A stretch of 64,000 nt of DNA from JAGOPY01 sp964619555 (GCA_964619555.1 CAZUDV010000019.1:4622-68621), one strand, 5' to 3'; shown: positions 7,489 to 17,216, counted from the stretch's first letter. Notes: generated by a model not told the origin, from the letters alone. Translations and numbers: made by a program.

Positions 7489-8433
7489 ATGGAACACCGG
7501 GAGAAGCTGATCGTTCGTGCCTCCTGGGTCAGCATCGGCGGAAATGCCCTCCTCTCGGTGCTCAAAATAATCATAGGCTTTCTGGCAGGTAGCCTGGCTG
7601 TCGTTGCAGATGGCATTGACTCTGCAGGAGACATCATCGCTTCTGTAATCACGCTTTTCACCGCACATGTCATCACTCGTCCGCCGAACCTGAGGTACGT
7701 CTACGGCTATGAACGAGCCGACACTGTTGCCTCCAAGGTCCTGGCGTTCCTGATCTTTTTTGCAGGAGCCCAGCTTGCCATTTCAACTTTACATAGGCTC
7801 GTCGAAGGTGTATCGAGAGAAATGCCTTCACTCATAGCTATTTATGTTACCATTGCATCCGTATTCGGAAAACTTGGGCTGGCTTATTATCAGCGATTAA
7901 TCGGAAAGAAAACCGGAAGCCAGATGCTGATCGCCAATAGCCGGAATATGACCAATGATGTGATCATATCCATGGCTGTCCTGGTTGGCCTCTTCTTTAC
8001 TTTTATGCTTAAAATGCCGGTATTCGATACCATTGCAGCACTGGCCGTAAGTATTTGGATCATGTTCGTTGCCGTCAGGATTTTCAGGGAATCCAGCCTT
8101 GTTTTAATGGATGGTGTGGAAGATGCAGATGTTTATGACAGGGTTTTCAATGCAATATCACGTGTTCCGGGCGCTTCCAATCCGCACCGGACACGCATCC
8201 GCAAAATCGGCCATCAATATATCGTTGCAGTTGATATTGAGGTGGACGGTGATATCCCTGTCAGGGATGCCCATTTGCTCGCCCATCATGTGGAAGAGGA
8301 AATCCGCCAGGAATTAACAGATGTTTATGACGTCATGGTCCATACCGAACCGGTAGGTGACGATGCCGCAAGAGAGAAATTCGGAATATCCCGGGATAAC
8401 CTGGAAAAATTAAAAAACAAAAAGCTTAAGTAA
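7489..8433 (+). CDS. Cation diffusion facilitator (CDF) family transporter
   Basis: A 314-residue inner-membrane metal exporter. The N-terminal two thirds contain about six hydrophobic segments, with the paired acidic metal site in VADGIDSAGD (about residues 42-51) and its counterpart in NSRNMTNDVIIS (about 149). The C-terminal 90 residues form the soluble cytoplasmic dimerisation domain. The substrate is probably Zn2+, Fe2+ or Mn2+; the sequence alone does not decide. The second site carries Asn-Asp rather than the His-Asp seen in many zinc exporters, which leans towards Fe or Mn, but this is weak. The gene is tightly coupled to trxB. Confidence 0.9.
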   Translation: MEHREKLIVRASWVSIGGNALLSVLKIIIGFLAGSLAVVADGIDSAGDIIASVITLFTAHVITRPPNLRYVYGYERADTVASKVLAFLIFFAGAQLAISTLHRLVEGVSREMPSLIAIYVTIASVFGKLGLAYYQRLIGKKTGSQMLIANSRNMTNDVIISMAVLVGLFFTFMLKMPVFDTIAALAVSIWIMFVAVRIFRESSLVLMDGVEDADVYDRVFNAISRVPGASNPHRTRIRKIGHQYIVAVDIEVDGDIPVRDAHLLAHHVEEEIRQELTDVYDVMVHTEPVGDDAAREKFGISRDNLEKLKNKKLK

Positions 8434-8446
8434 TAATAATGTTCCC

Positions 8447-11400
8447 ATGGTCATCTTTTATCAAAACAACCACTCCATCGTTTATGCTGTCGGTACGGAC
8501 CACCACCTGAATAAAGAAGACCTGGAAAAACTGGGCTGGCTGTTCGGAGGCGCGTCCCTGCTCTTATGGGAGAAAATTGAAGGTTATTTCATCGGGCCCC
8601 GTAAGGAAATGATCACCCCATGGAGCACCAATGCCGTCGAAATCGCTCAGAATATGGGGATAAATGGGATATTCAGGATCGAAGAGTTTTTCCTTGCAAA
8701 AGCAAATGCGACGCATGACCCTATGCTCCAACGACTTTACAAAGGCCTGGGACAGGATATCTTCACCATTATTCATGATCCAGAGGCCATTCAGCCGATT
8801 GATGATATTAAAGCCTATAACCTTCAGGAAGGGCTTGCTCTAAGTGAAGATGAGGTCGATTATTTGTCGGAGATCAGCAGACGGATCGGACGACCGCTTA
8901 CCGACAGCGAGGTTTATGGCTTTGCCCAGGTCAATTCCGAACATTGCCGGCACAAAATTTTTAACGGCACCTTCATTATTGATGACGTACCGCAAACCGA
9001 TTCGTTGTTTGACCTGATTAAAAAGACGTCTAAAATAAACTCCAACAGGATCATCTCGGCTTACAAGGATAATGTGGCCTTTATAAAAGGCCCGGTAATG
9101 GAGGAATTTGCCCCTGCAACTCAGGATAAGGCAGACTTCTTCCGCATCCGGGATATCAATTCCGTCATATCCCTTAAAGCAGAAACCCACAATTTTCCGA
9201 CTACCGTTGAACCATTCAACGGAGCCTCCACCGGAACCGGCGGGGAGATCCGGGACCGTATGGCCGGCGGTAAGGCCAGCATACCCCTTGCAGGTACCGC
9301 TATCTACATGACTTCTTACTCCAGGCTCGAACCCGGCAGGCCATGGGAAGATGCCGTTAGCGCCCGAAAATGGTTGTATCAAACCCCTGAGGAAATTCTC
9401 ATTAAAGCCTCCAATGGGGCCAGTGATTTCGGGAATAAATTCGGCCAGCCGCTCATATGCGGAAGCGTCCTGACTTTTGAACATGAAGAAAATGGCAGGT
9501 TTTATGGCTTTGATAAAGTCATCATGCTGGCCGGAGGCATTGGGTACGGTATTCTTGAGGAGAGCCTGAAGGATACCCCGGGAATCGGCGATTTGGTGAT
9601 TATGCTTGGGGGAGACAATTACCGGATAGGAATGGGAGGCGGGGCCGTTTCATCAGTCGCCACCGGAGAATACGGCAATACCATTGAATTGAATGCAGTT
9701 CAACGTGCCAATCCGGAAATGCAGAAGCGTGTTTACAATGCAATACGGGCAATGGCAGAATCCGGGGCCAACCCGATCATAGCCATCCACGACCACGGAG
9801 CGGGAGGCCACCTGAACTGCTTTTCCGAGCTGGTCGAAGAAACCGGCGGGACAATTGACCTTTCTGCCCTGCCGATAGGAGATCCGACCCTCTCCGACAA
9901 AGAGATCATCGGGAACGAATCGCAGGAACGCATGGGGCTCATCATCCATGAAGCTGACCTGCCTTTGCTGAAAAGAGTGGCCGAGAGGGAAAGAGCACCG
10001 CTGTATGTGGCCGGAAAAACTACCGGCGACCGAATCCTTACCTTCATCAATAAAAAACGGGATTATCCCATCCACCTGGAACTGAATTACCTTCTTGGCA
10101 AACCACCAAAGACCGTGATAACTGACAGCACTGCGACGGCCGACACTGTAAAGGCGCAAAATAATGCGTCTTTACAGTACAACCCAGGCCATCTTCATAC
10201 TTATCTGTCGCACGTGCTCCAACTGGAAGCCGTAGCCTGCAAAGACTGGCTGACCAATAAGGTTGACCGGTCGGTGACTGGAAAGATTGCCAAGCAGCAA
10301 TGTGCCGGTACGGTCCAGTTACCGCTCAACAATCTGGGGGTTGCTTCCCTTGACTACCAGGGTACCAAAGGCGTTGCCACTTCCTTAGGGCATGCACCCG
10401 TTGCAGGATTGATCGATCCGGCGGCAGGCTCGGCACTTGCCGTTGCCGAAGCACTTACTAATATTGTCTGGGCTCCGGTTACCGATGGGATCAAGGGGAT
10501 TTCGCTCAGTGCCAACTGGATGTGGCCGGCAAAAAATCCCGGGGAAGATGCCCGGCTATATGCCGCAGTAAAGGGAATCAGCGATTTTGCCATCCAGCTG
10601 GGGATAAATATTCCGACAGGAAAAGATTCCCTGTCAATGACACAGAAATATCCGGATGGCCAAAAGGTGCTGGCTCCCGGTACAGTCATCGTATCAGCAG
10701 CCGGGGAGGTTGAAAATATCCGCCAGGTCGTGGAACCGGTATTGCAACCAGGGATTGGTGCACTGATTTATATAGATTTTTCGCTGGACGGATTCCACCT
10801 GGGTGGAAGCAGCTTTGCACAGATTCTGAACTCGGTCGGAAATCAAGTCCCGGCAGTAGAAGATGCGGGCTATTTTACCCGTGCCTTTAATGCTGTTCAG
10901 GAACTTATCCGGCAGGAACTGGTCGTGGCCGGTCATGACATCTCGGCCGGCGGTATGATCACCGCATTGCTGGAAATGACATTTGGCCGGAATGACACCG
11001 GCATGAGCCTCAAACTAGATGATTTCAACGAAAATGACATCATCCGGCTGCTATTTTCCGAGAAACCTGGGATCATCATACAGGTGAAGGATCTCGAAAA
11101 AGTTGTCGGAAAATTAAGCGAGAACCAATTGACCTATCATGTTATCGGTAATCCGATCCGACAACGGTCCATTGAGATCACCCATAACGGTCAATCCTAT
11201 TCCTTCGACATCAATAAACTACGTGATACCTGGTATCGCACTTCATACCTTCTGGACCGAAAGCAATGCGGCCCGGTACTGGCGGAAACCAGGTTCCGGA
11301 ATTACCGTGACCAGGAGCTTCAGTTCAGGTTTCCTGATAACTTTGCCGGGAAATTCAGCCAGTTTGGGATAGTCCCGTCCAGACGGGAAGAAAGTGGCAT

Positions 11401-12154
11401 CCGTGGCGCTATTATCCGTGAAAAGGGCGTAAATGGCGACAGGGAAATGGCCTGGATGATGCACCTGGCTGGATTTGACGTGATGGACGTCCATATGACA
11501 GACCTCATCAGCGGACGGGAAACACTGGAAGACGTGAACCTGATCGTTTTTGTCGGAGGATTCTCGAACAGTGATGTACTGGGCTCAGCCAAGGGATGGG
11601 CCGGGGCTTTCCTTTATAATCCCAGGGCAAAGGAAGCGCTTGATAAATTCTACAACCGGCCCGATACACTCAGCCTGGGCATTTGCAATGGCTGCCAGGT
11701 GATGGTGGAACTGGGACTGGTCTATCCGGAGCATGCCCAGCCCCCGAAGATGTTGCACAATGCCTCGAACAAATTCGAATCGGCCTTCCTTAATGTGGAT
11801 ATACTGGAGAACAAAAGCATCATGCTAAAGAGCATGGCGGGTTCCAGACTAGGTATCTGGGTTGCCCACGGAGAAGGAAGGTTCCAGTTGCCTTACGATG
11901 AAGGAAGATATCATATCCCGGTAAAATTTTCCCAGGCCGACTATCCTGGTAATCCCAATGGCTCAGACTTTTCCGCAGCCGGTATTTGCTCGCACGATGG
12001 CAGGCATCTGGTCATGATGCCTCACCTGGAAAGGGCTATATACCCCTGGAACTGGGCCTGTTATCCACCTGAACGTATAAACGATGAGATCTCCCCGTGG
12101 ATCGAAGCCTTCGTAAACGCCCGGGAATGGATAAAGAAAACTCAGAATGAATAG
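8447..12154 (+). CDS. purL: Phosphoribosylformylglycinamidine synthase, large single-chain form
   Basis: A 1235-residue enzyme that converts FGAR to FGAM with glutamine and ATP in purine synthesis. It has an N-terminal PurS-like domain and a linker region with VNSEHCRHKIF. Two AIRS-type ATP domains follow, with ETHNFPTTVEPFNGASTG and a GGxAVSS region. A C-terminal class I glutamine amidotransferase domain of about 265 residues has its Cys in LGICNGCQ and the AHGEGRF His segment. This is the proteobacterial-type fused form. The last 13 bases overlap the end of a convergent gene. The frame is intact with no missing motif. Confidence 0.97.
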   Translation: MVIFYQNNHSIVYAVGTDHHLNKEDLEKLGWLFGGASLLLWEKIEGYFIGPRKEMITPWSTNAVEIAQNMGINGIFRIEEFFLAKANATHDPMLQRLYKGLGQDIFTIIHDPEAIQPIDDIKAYNLQEGLALSEDEVDYLSEISRRIGRPLTDSEVYGFAQVNSEHCRHKIFNGTFIIDDVPQTDSLFDLIKKTSKINSNRIISAYKDNVAFIKGPVMEEFAPATQDKADFFRIRDINSVISLKAETHNFPTTVEPFNGASTGTGGEIRDRMAGGKASIPLAGTAIYMTSYSRLEPGRPWEDAVSARKWLYQTPEEILIKASNGASDFGNKFGQPLICGSVLTFEHEENGRFYGFDKVIMLAGGIGYGILEESLKDTPGIGDLVIMLGGDNYRIGMGGGAVSSVATGEYGNTIELNAVQRANPEMQKRVYNAIRAMAESGANPIIAIHDHGAGGHLNCFSELVEETGGTIDLSALPIGDPTLSDKEIIGNESQERMGLIIHEADLPLLKRVAERERAPLYVAGKTTGDRILTFINKKRDYPIHLELNYLLGKPPKTVITDSTATADTVKAQNNASLQYNPGHLHTYLSHVLQLEAVACKDWLTNKVDRSVTGKIAKQQCAGTVQLPLNNLGVASLDYQGTKGVATSLGHAPVAGLIDPAAGSALAVAEALTNIVWAPVTDGIKGISLSANWMWPAKNPGEDARLYAAVKGISDFAIQLGINIPTGKDSLSMTQKYPDGQKVLAPGTVIVSAAGEVENIRQVVEPVLQPGIGALIYIDFSLDGFHLGGSSFAQILNSVGNQVPAVEDAGYFTRAFNAVQELIRQELVVAGHDISAGGMITALLEMTFGRNDTGMSLKLDDFNENDIIRLLFSEKPGIIIQVKDLEKVVGKLSENQLTYHVIGNPIRQRSIEITHNGQSYSFDINKLRDTWYRTSYLLDRKQCGPVLAETRFRNYRDQELQFRFPDNFAGKFSQFGIVPSRREESGIRGAIIREKGVNGDREMAWMMHLAGFDVMDVHMTDLISGRETLEDVNLIVFVGGFSNSDVLGSAKGWAGAFLYNPRAKEALDKFYNRPDTLSLGICNGCQVMVELGLVYPEHAQPPKMLHNASNKFESAFLNVDILENKSIMLKSMAGSRLGIWVAHGEGRFQLPYDEGRYHIPVKFSQADYPGNPNGSDFSAAGICSHDGRHLVMMPHLERAIYPWNWACYPPERINDEISPWIEAFVNAREWIKKTQNE

Positions 12155-12783
12155 CTCAAACCCGTCATCACATTCAGGTACGACAGGCCGTTCATTTCAC
12201 CGGCGCCGTTGACTCCGTCGCGGTTATAGACATTGTAGAGGTACCTTGCCCTTACATTCAATCCCCATTGTGACAACTCCCCGAAAGGTATGATCAGGCC
12301 AAGTTCTGGTGCAAAGGAGAAATTCCACGACTGGTCTTCGACAATATACTGACCGAACTGAAGATCCCGTTCATTGTAATTGACCCCAACCAGAATGCTG
12401 GCAAAAGGCTGGATAAACTTATCGGGAATGAAATAATAGGTCACTATTCCGTGCATCGGGATCGTATAGTAAGTTTTGAAAATGGTCGTTGTAATTGCCC
12501 CGCTTGGAAATTCATAGGTATCACGCGGATATTTCTTGTAGAACCCCTGCCAGCCGACATGTCCTCCAACGGCCAGGTTATCCGTAACGAGTGTTGTATA
12601 TTCGAGGTCAAATCCCCGGAAACTGTTCTCCGGGAGCCAATTATTAAGGTCCCCCATTGAAAAAGCCATCTGATAACTGAAAGTGAACAGGCCATTCTGA
12701 AGGAATTGTCCTCCCATCTGTGAATACATCTTCCCTGAAACAATCGTGAATGAAATTACGGCAATTATGATGATTTTCTTCAT
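12142..12783 (-). CDS. Outer-membrane beta-barrel protein
   Basis: A 213-residue exported protein of the OmpA/OmpX-like small barrel type. ATG at 12783 gives MKKIIIIAVISF and a signal peptide ending near KMYSQ; a TTG nine bases upstream is less likely. The mature part shows alternating strands (for example NLAVGGHVGWQGFYKK and LGLIIPFGELSQWGLNVRARY) and ends LNVMTGLSYSF with the terminal Phe expected for BAM recognition. It follows the DUF4136 lipoprotein gene by 29 bases, so the two probably form an envelope operon. Its 3' end overlaps purL by 13 bases. Confidence 0.75.
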   Translation of the reverse strand: MKKIIIIAVISFTIVSGKMYSQMGGQFLQNGLFTFSYQMAFSMGDLNNWLPENSFRGFDLEYTTLVTDNLAVGGHVGWQGFYKKYPRDTYEFPSGAITTTIFKTYYTIPMHGIVTYYFIPDKFIQPFASILVGVNYNERDLQFGQYIVEDQSWNFSFAPELGLIIPFGELSQWGLNVRARYLYNVYNRDGVNGAGEMNGLSYLNVMTGLSYSF

Positions 12784-12812
12784 GACATTCAATGTTAATG
12801 GTTAATGGAAAG

Positions 12813-13541
12813 CTAGTTTTTCTGAAGGTAAGGAGATTGCTGAAACGCTTCATTAATACCGCGCGCGGCCCGCTCACTGTTATAAGAAGCATCCACCCCG
12901 GCTATGCCGTTAATAAGCGACTGCCAGCGGAAGAGGATATCAGGCACCTCATCCGGGTCAGCATTTTCTATTTCCCACTCCGACTTGTCCGCAGCCCAGT
13001 TTCGGTAATCTCTCACGGAATTGCCATCCGCCATTTCCATTAAAAGGGTGCCGGTTTGATAATTGTAGGCATAATATCCGCCCCATGGATAATAGGGGTA
13101 ATACGGATACCATCCCCACCAGTACCAGTAATAATAATCATAATAACCGTACCACCATCCGGGATAGTAAACCACGGTATTATCCACCAGCATGACGACC
13201 AGGTTGACCCCAAAATCGAAATCATCGTCGGGATCTACTTCTGTATAGCCCATTGAAGTAAATTTATCACGGATATAATTCTTAATGTTATCATTGGGCC
13301 CGCCTGGTTTGTAAAAATCCTCCAGGTCTTCATCGTCCAGGTAATTCGATATCACACCAACAGAATCCCTTATCGCAAATGTTGAATACGTCTGAAAATC
13401 GAAGGTGGTATCATAGTAAGTCAGGGTAAGGTCCAACTCATCCAAATAGGTTTCGTCATCGTAATTGTAACAAGCCGATACCATAAATGACAGGATCAAC
13501 CCAATAGCTGCAAGCCTGCTAAGAAACTTTAATTTTAACAT
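12813..13541 (-). CDS. DUF4136 lipoprotein with aromatic-rich tract
   Basis: A 242-residue lipoprotein with a signal peptide ending in VSAC (Cys24). The mature part begins with the DUF4136 pattern (YSTFAIRDS near 52, IRDKFTSMGY near 90, FGVNLVVML near 110). Residues 125-161 are extraordinarily aromatic: about 18 Tyr and 7 Trp in 37 positions. DUF4136 proteins are periplasm-facing lipoproteins of unknown function common in Bacteroidota. It heads a two-gene operon with the barrel gene downstream, under a well-formed promoter at 13572-13602. Confidence 0.88.
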   Translation of the reverse strand: MLKLKFLSRLAAIGLILSFMVSACYNYDDETYLDELDLTLTYYDTTFDFQTYSTFAIRDSVGVISNYLDDEDLEDFYKPGGPNDNIKNYIRDKFTSMGYTEVDPDDDFDFGVNLVVMLVDNTVVYYPGWWYGYYDYYYWYWWGWYPYYPYYPWGGYYAYNYQTGTLLMEMADGNSVRDYRNWAADKSEWEIENADPDEVPDILFRWQSLINGIAGVDASYNSERAARGINEAFQQSPYLQKN

Positions 13542-13571
13542 AGGAAACGGTCTTAATGGTTAAATTGAAAG

Positions 13572-13602
13572 CAAAGGTAATAGATAGAAAATGATATTTC
13601 AA
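13572..13602 (-). promoter_or_regulatory. Promoter of the DUF4136-barrel operon
   Basis: On the minus strand TTG (13600-13602) is followed after 20 bases by a perfect TACCTTTG (13572-13579), 30 bases upstream of the lipoprotein start. Both boxes and the spacing fit the Bacteroidota primary sigma factor. Confidence 0.65.
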
Positions 13603-13648
13603 TAGAACTTTCGTACTATTTCTTTGTTTCTAAAAAAAATAATGATTG

Positions 13649-14575
13649 ATGAGCAAAGAATGGACGATATTAACAACTATTCTGTTATTGCCAATTCTAA
13701 CTTTTAGTCAGAGCAATATGACATATAACAAATTAACCCCGCAGGAAGAATATGTGATTCTCCATAAGGGTACGGAAAGGCCGTGGACAGGTGAATTGCT
13801 AAATAATAAGGAAAAAGGCACATACACCTGCAAGCGATGTGATGCCCCTCTTTACAGGTCGGAAGATAAATTTGATTCGCACTGTGGCTGGCCAAGTTTC
13901 GATGATGAAATGGAAGGGGCTGTATTAAGGATTCCGGATGCCGACGGAATGCGCACTGAAATAGTGTGTGCGCGCTGCGGAGGCCACCTGGGTCATGTTT
14001 TCCTGGGCGAAGGCTTCACCTCAAAAGATACCCGGCATTGCGTGAATTCGGTCTCCATGAACTTCGTTCCGGATCCGGTCAAAGCCCAGCCTGCAACCGA
14101 AAAAGCCATCTATGCAGGCGGTTGTTTCTGGGGAGTTGAATATTATCTTGAACAAAAAGAAGGGGTTATTTCGGTCACATCCGGTTACATTGGGGGAACA
14201 AAGGAAGATCCTACGTATAAAGAAGTCTGTTATACCAATACCGGTCATGCTGAAGCCGTAGAAGTTATCTTCGATCCCTCCAGAGTAACCTACGAAGAAC
14301 TTACCAGGCTGTTCTTCGAGATCCATGATCCCACGCAGGTTAACCGGCAGGGTCCCGATGTCGGAGAACAGTACCGGTCTGAAATCTTTTACTTAAGCGA
14401 GGATCAGAAACAGGTTGCCGAAAAACTGATCCATTTGCTGAAGAGCAAAGGTTATAAGGTAGCCACCCGGGTAACCCGGGCCACGACATTCTGGCCGGCC
14501 GAAGATTACCACCAGGATTATTATGAACAAAAAGGAACCCTGCCCTACTGCCATGGATATACAAAGCGCTTTTAG
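13649..14575 (+). CDS. Exported MsrB-MsrA methionine sulfoxide reductase fusion
   Basis: A 308-residue bifunctional repair enzyme. A signal peptide (about residues 1-21, ending LTFSQ) indicates export. Residues about 25-145 are MsrB, with zinc pairs CKRC and CARC and catalytic Cys in RHCVNSVSM; it reduces Met-R-sulfoxide. Residues about 150-308 are MsrA, with catalytic Cys in GGCFWG and the family segments GYIGGTKEDPTY and HDPTQVNRQGPD; it reduces Met-S-sulfoxide. ATG at 13649 is preferred over an in-frame TTG one codon earlier. The enzyme probably protects periplasmic or outer-membrane proteins. No thioredoxin-like domain is fused, so an external reductant is needed. Confidence 0.94.
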   Translation: MSKEWTILTTILLLPILTFSQSNMTYNKLTPQEEYVILHKGTERPWTGELLNNKEKGTYTCKRCDAPLYRSEDKFDSHCGWPSFDDEMEGAVLRIPDADGMRTEIVCARCGGHLGHVFLGEGFTSKDTRHCVNSVSMNFVPDPVKAQPATEKAIYAGGCFWGVEYYLEQKEGVISVTSGYIGGTKEDPTYKEVCYTNTGHAEAVEVIFDPSRVTYEELTRLFFEIHDPTQVNRQGPDVGEQYRSEIFYLSEDQKQVAEKLIHLLKSKGYKVATRVTRATTFWPAEDYHQDYYEQKGTLPYCHGYTKRF

Positions 14576-14602
14576 CTTTGAACTAAATTGTATCTTCGCG
14601 GT

Positions 14603-15487
14603 ATGAATACCACCTCAACCCTTTCCCGTTCCCAAAGCATCTGGCTTAGCCTGTTCATTTATTTGCTCGCCATTCTGACTGCTGTCATTGCCGGGAAGAC
14701 TTTCTCCGGATTCGGTCCATTAGCCATGATAGCAGCAGGTGACCTGGCTGCAACAGTTCTTGTCTTTATTTTTTCCATGATCCTGAACAACTCCTCAACG
14801 TATGACCCATACTGGAGTGTCAAACCATTTGTGATCCTGGCAGCTTACTATTTCATGCTCGATACCGGTACCCCGGATATCCGCCAGTGGATTGTCATTC
14901 TTGGAGTTACCCTGTACGCCCTTAGGCTAACGTCCAATTTCTATCGCGACTGGCCCGGATTTGTGCACGAAGACTGGCGGTATGCGAATTTCCGGAAACA
15001 ATTCGGCAAGCATTACTGGACCATCAGTTTCCTGGCTATCCATCTGTTTCCGACCATCATGGTCTACCTGGGCTGCCTGGCGCTTTATCCGGTCATGAAC
15101 CAGTACGGCGGCGACCTGAATGGATGGGATATCGCCGGTATGATTACATTGCCGGGATCAATCCTGCTGGCGTTCATTGCCGATGAGCAACTCAGGAATT
15201 TCAGGAAAAAACCGGAAAACAAAGGGACGATCATCACGTCAGGTCTCTGGAGATACAGCCGCCATCCCAACTACCTCGGCGAGATCCTGACATGGTGGGG
15301 ATTGTTTTTCTTCGCAATGGCCACCTGTCCTTGCAACTGGTGGACCCTGACCGGCCCGGTGACCATTACGGTCATGTTCCTGTTTGCCAGCATTCCCATG
15401 ATCGAAAAACGTCATCTGGAACGTCGTCCTGAATACAGGGCTTACATGTCCAGGACACCCATGCTTCTTCCGGTTAAACTGAAATAA
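14603..15487 (+). CDS. DUF1295 membrane protein (steroid reductase / ICMT-like fold)
   Basis: A 294-residue multi-pass membrane protein with about seven hydrophobic segments. The C-terminal half carries the DUF1295 signature: RKKPENKG, then GLWRYSRHPNYLGEILTWWG. This region is shared with steroid 5-alpha-reductases and isoprenylcysteine methyltransferases and binds a nucleotide cofactor in relatives. The substrate is unknown. ATG at 14603 is chosen; a TTG at 14588 would add five residues. TATCTTCG, a near -7 box, ends only four bases before this ATG, so a very short leader is possible. Confidence 0.87.
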   Translation: MNTTSTLSRSQSIWLSLFIYLLAILTAVIAGKTFSGFGPLAMIAAGDLAATVLVFIFSMILNNSSTYDPYWSVKPFVILAAYYFMLDTGTPDIRQWIVILGVTLYALRLTSNFYRDWPGFVHEDWRYANFRKQFGKHYWTISFLAIHLFPTIMVYLGCLALYPVMNQYGGDLNGWDIAGMITLPGSILLAFIADEQLRNFRKKPENKGTIITSGLWRYSRHPNYLGEILTWWGLFFFAMATCPCNWWTLTGPVTITVMFLFASIPMIEKRHLERRPEYRAYMSRTPMLLPVKLK

Positions 15488-15540
15488 TCCAAAACATTCT
15501 GTCATTTAAATTGTTTGGAAGAAGAAAATCCAAATTAAAG

Positions 15541-16362
15541 ATGAAGAATCTTCTCAGAAGTTTATTCCTGCTCCTGATCCCGTATGTGGGTTTTTCCCAG
15601 CATGAATGGCGCATAAAGGAAGATGTGGTCTACGGGCATAAATCAGGCATGGCTCTGACCTACGATGTGATAGCCCCGGTGACGGGTCCTAATGGCGCCG
15701 GAATCATTCACGTCGTCAGCGGGGCCTGGAGTTCCAGGTATCACCGGCCGGATTCCATAGCCGCGAATTACCAAACTTACCTTGCCAGAGGTTATACGGT
15801 ATTTGCGCTCCGGCACGGAAGCAATCCGCAATTTACTATTCCGGAAGCGGTAAAGGACGTCCAGAGAGGGGTCTGGCATATTCATAACAACAGTGCGGTC
15901 TATGGCGTCGATTCAAACCGGATCGGGATATTCGGGGGAAGTTCGGGGGGACAGTTGGCCCTTATGGCCGGGTTGGATGGAGAAAGGCATCCCGTCAGCG
16001 CGGTCGTGGCATTTTATGCCCCCGCAAACCTGCAAAATATACCGGATATGATCAAAGTGATGATCCCGGCCCTGGATTTCGATACCGCCCTGGCCAAATC
16101 CGTTTCTCCCATCCTGTTCGCCAGCCCTGACGACCCTCCTACCCTGCTCATTCATGGCACCGATGATTTTGTCGTTTCTCCATTGCAGTCTGAAAAGATG
16201 TATGCCGCGCTTCAGGATCAGGGAGTTATATCAAAACTCCTCTTGTACGATGGGATGGGGCATGGAAATGCCTTCGGGGCTAAAGGCGAGTACTTTGAAA
16301 ATGCCAATAACGAAATGATCCAGTGGTTCGATAAACATCTCCTTCATAAACAACAGCCATGA
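15541..16362 (+). CDS. Exported alpha/beta hydrolase (esterase-like)
   Basis: A 273-residue hydrolase with a signal peptide (MKNLLRSLFLLLIPYVGFSQ). ATG at 15541 is chosen over an upstream TTG at 15511. The catalytic triad is visible: Ser in the nucleophile elbow GGSSGG (about residue 144), Asp in HGTDDFVVS (about 214), and His in GMGHGN (about 245). The arrangement resembles BD-FAE and carboxylesterase-like enzymes, so an ester of a small molecule or glycan is a reasonable substrate guess. The stop overlaps the start of the SDR gene by four bases, so the two are translationally coupled. Confidence 0.85.
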   Translation: MKNLLRSLFLLLIPYVGFSQHEWRIKEDVVYGHKSGMALTYDVIAPVTGPNGAGIIHVVSGAWSSRYHRPDSIAANYQTYLARGYTVFALRHGSNPQFTIPEAVKDVQRGVWHIHNNSAVYGVDSNRIGIFGGSSGGQLALMAGLDGERHPVSAVVAFYAPANLQNIPDMIKVMIPALDFDTALAKSVSPILFASPDDPPTLLIHGTDDFVVSPLQSEKMYAALQDQGVISKLLLYDGMGHGNAFGAKGEYFENANNEMIQWFDKHLLHKQQP

Positions 16363-17117
16363 AAAGAACCGTTCTGGTCACCGGTGCAACCGCCGGTATC
16401 GGCAAAGCGACCGCTATAAAATTTGCCTCGGAGGGATTCCGCATCATCATAACAGGAAGGAGAGTCAAGCTGCTCGAACAACTGGCTGATGATTTGCGTA
16501 AAGACTACCATGCAGATGTCCTGATCCTGGGTTTTGATGTCAGAAAACGGGCTGAAGTAGAAAAAAAACTGGCCGGATTAACGAATAACTGGCAGGCTGT
16601 CGATATCCTAGTCAATAATGCAGGATTGGCGGTCGGGCTGGATCCCGTCAATGAAGCCAGCCTGGATGACTGGGATACCATGGTGGATACCAATATCAAG
16701 GGTTTGCTTTATGTTTCACGGCATATCATTCCCGGAATGGTAGCAAGAGGATCCGGCCATATCTTCAATATCGGTTCAATTGCGGGTAAGGAAGTTTATC
16801 CCAAAGGAAGCGTTTACAGCGCTACCAAACACGCCGTTGATGCCCTGACAAAGGGAATGAGAATGGATTTGCTGAATTCGGGCATTAAAGTCACTCAAAT
16901 AGCCCCGGGTGCGGTTGAAACTGAATTCTCAATTGTCCGTTTCAAGGGAGATTCAGAAAGGGCAGCCAGGGTTTATAAGGGATACGAACCTCTTTACGGA
17001 GAAGATATTGCAGAAATAATATTTTTCATTGCCCAACTGCCGGAAAGGGTGAATGTCAATGATATCGTTGTAATGCCACGTGCACAGGCAAATGCGACTT
17101 TGTTCAATAAATTGTGA
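16359..17117 (+). CDS. SDR-family NADP(H)-dependent oxidoreductase (YdfG-like)
   Basis: A 252-residue classical short-chain dehydrogenase. The cofactor motif TGATAGIGKA is at residues 7-16, NNAG near 87, the catalytic Ser in IGSIAG near 142, and the Tyr-x3-Lys pair in YSATKH near 155. Closest recognisable family is the serine / 3-hydroxy acid dehydrogenase YdfG group. An ATGA overlap couples it to the esterase before it. The shared substrate, if any, is unknown. Confidence 0.92.
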   Translation: MKRTVLVTGATAGIGKATAIKFASEGFRIIITGRRVKLLEQLADDLRKDYHADVLILGFDVRKRAEVEKKLAGLTNNWQAVDILVNNAGLAVGLDPVNEASLDDWDTMVDTNIKGLLYVSRHIIPGMVARGSGHIFNIGSIAGKEVYPKGSVYSATKHAVDALTKGMRMDLLNSGIKVTQIAPGAVETEFSIVRFKGDSERAARVYKGYEPLYGEDIAEIIFFIAQLPERVNVNDIVVMPRAQANATLFNKL

Positions 17118-17182
17118 TTTTTACTTGCATATTATCATTTAACATTTATTAATTTTAGGCCTCTTTTCCTGTAACATATATA

Positions 17183-17216
17183 TTGATTCCCATATAATTA
17201 AAAAATACTAATTTTG
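17183..17216 (+). promoter_or_regulatory. Promoter of the acyl-CoA ligase gene
   Basis: A perfect TAATTTTG -7 box (17209-17216) lies 29 bases before the start, with TTG at 17183-17185. The 23-base spacer is at the long end of the usual range, so the -33 assignment is tentative. Confidence 0.5.
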
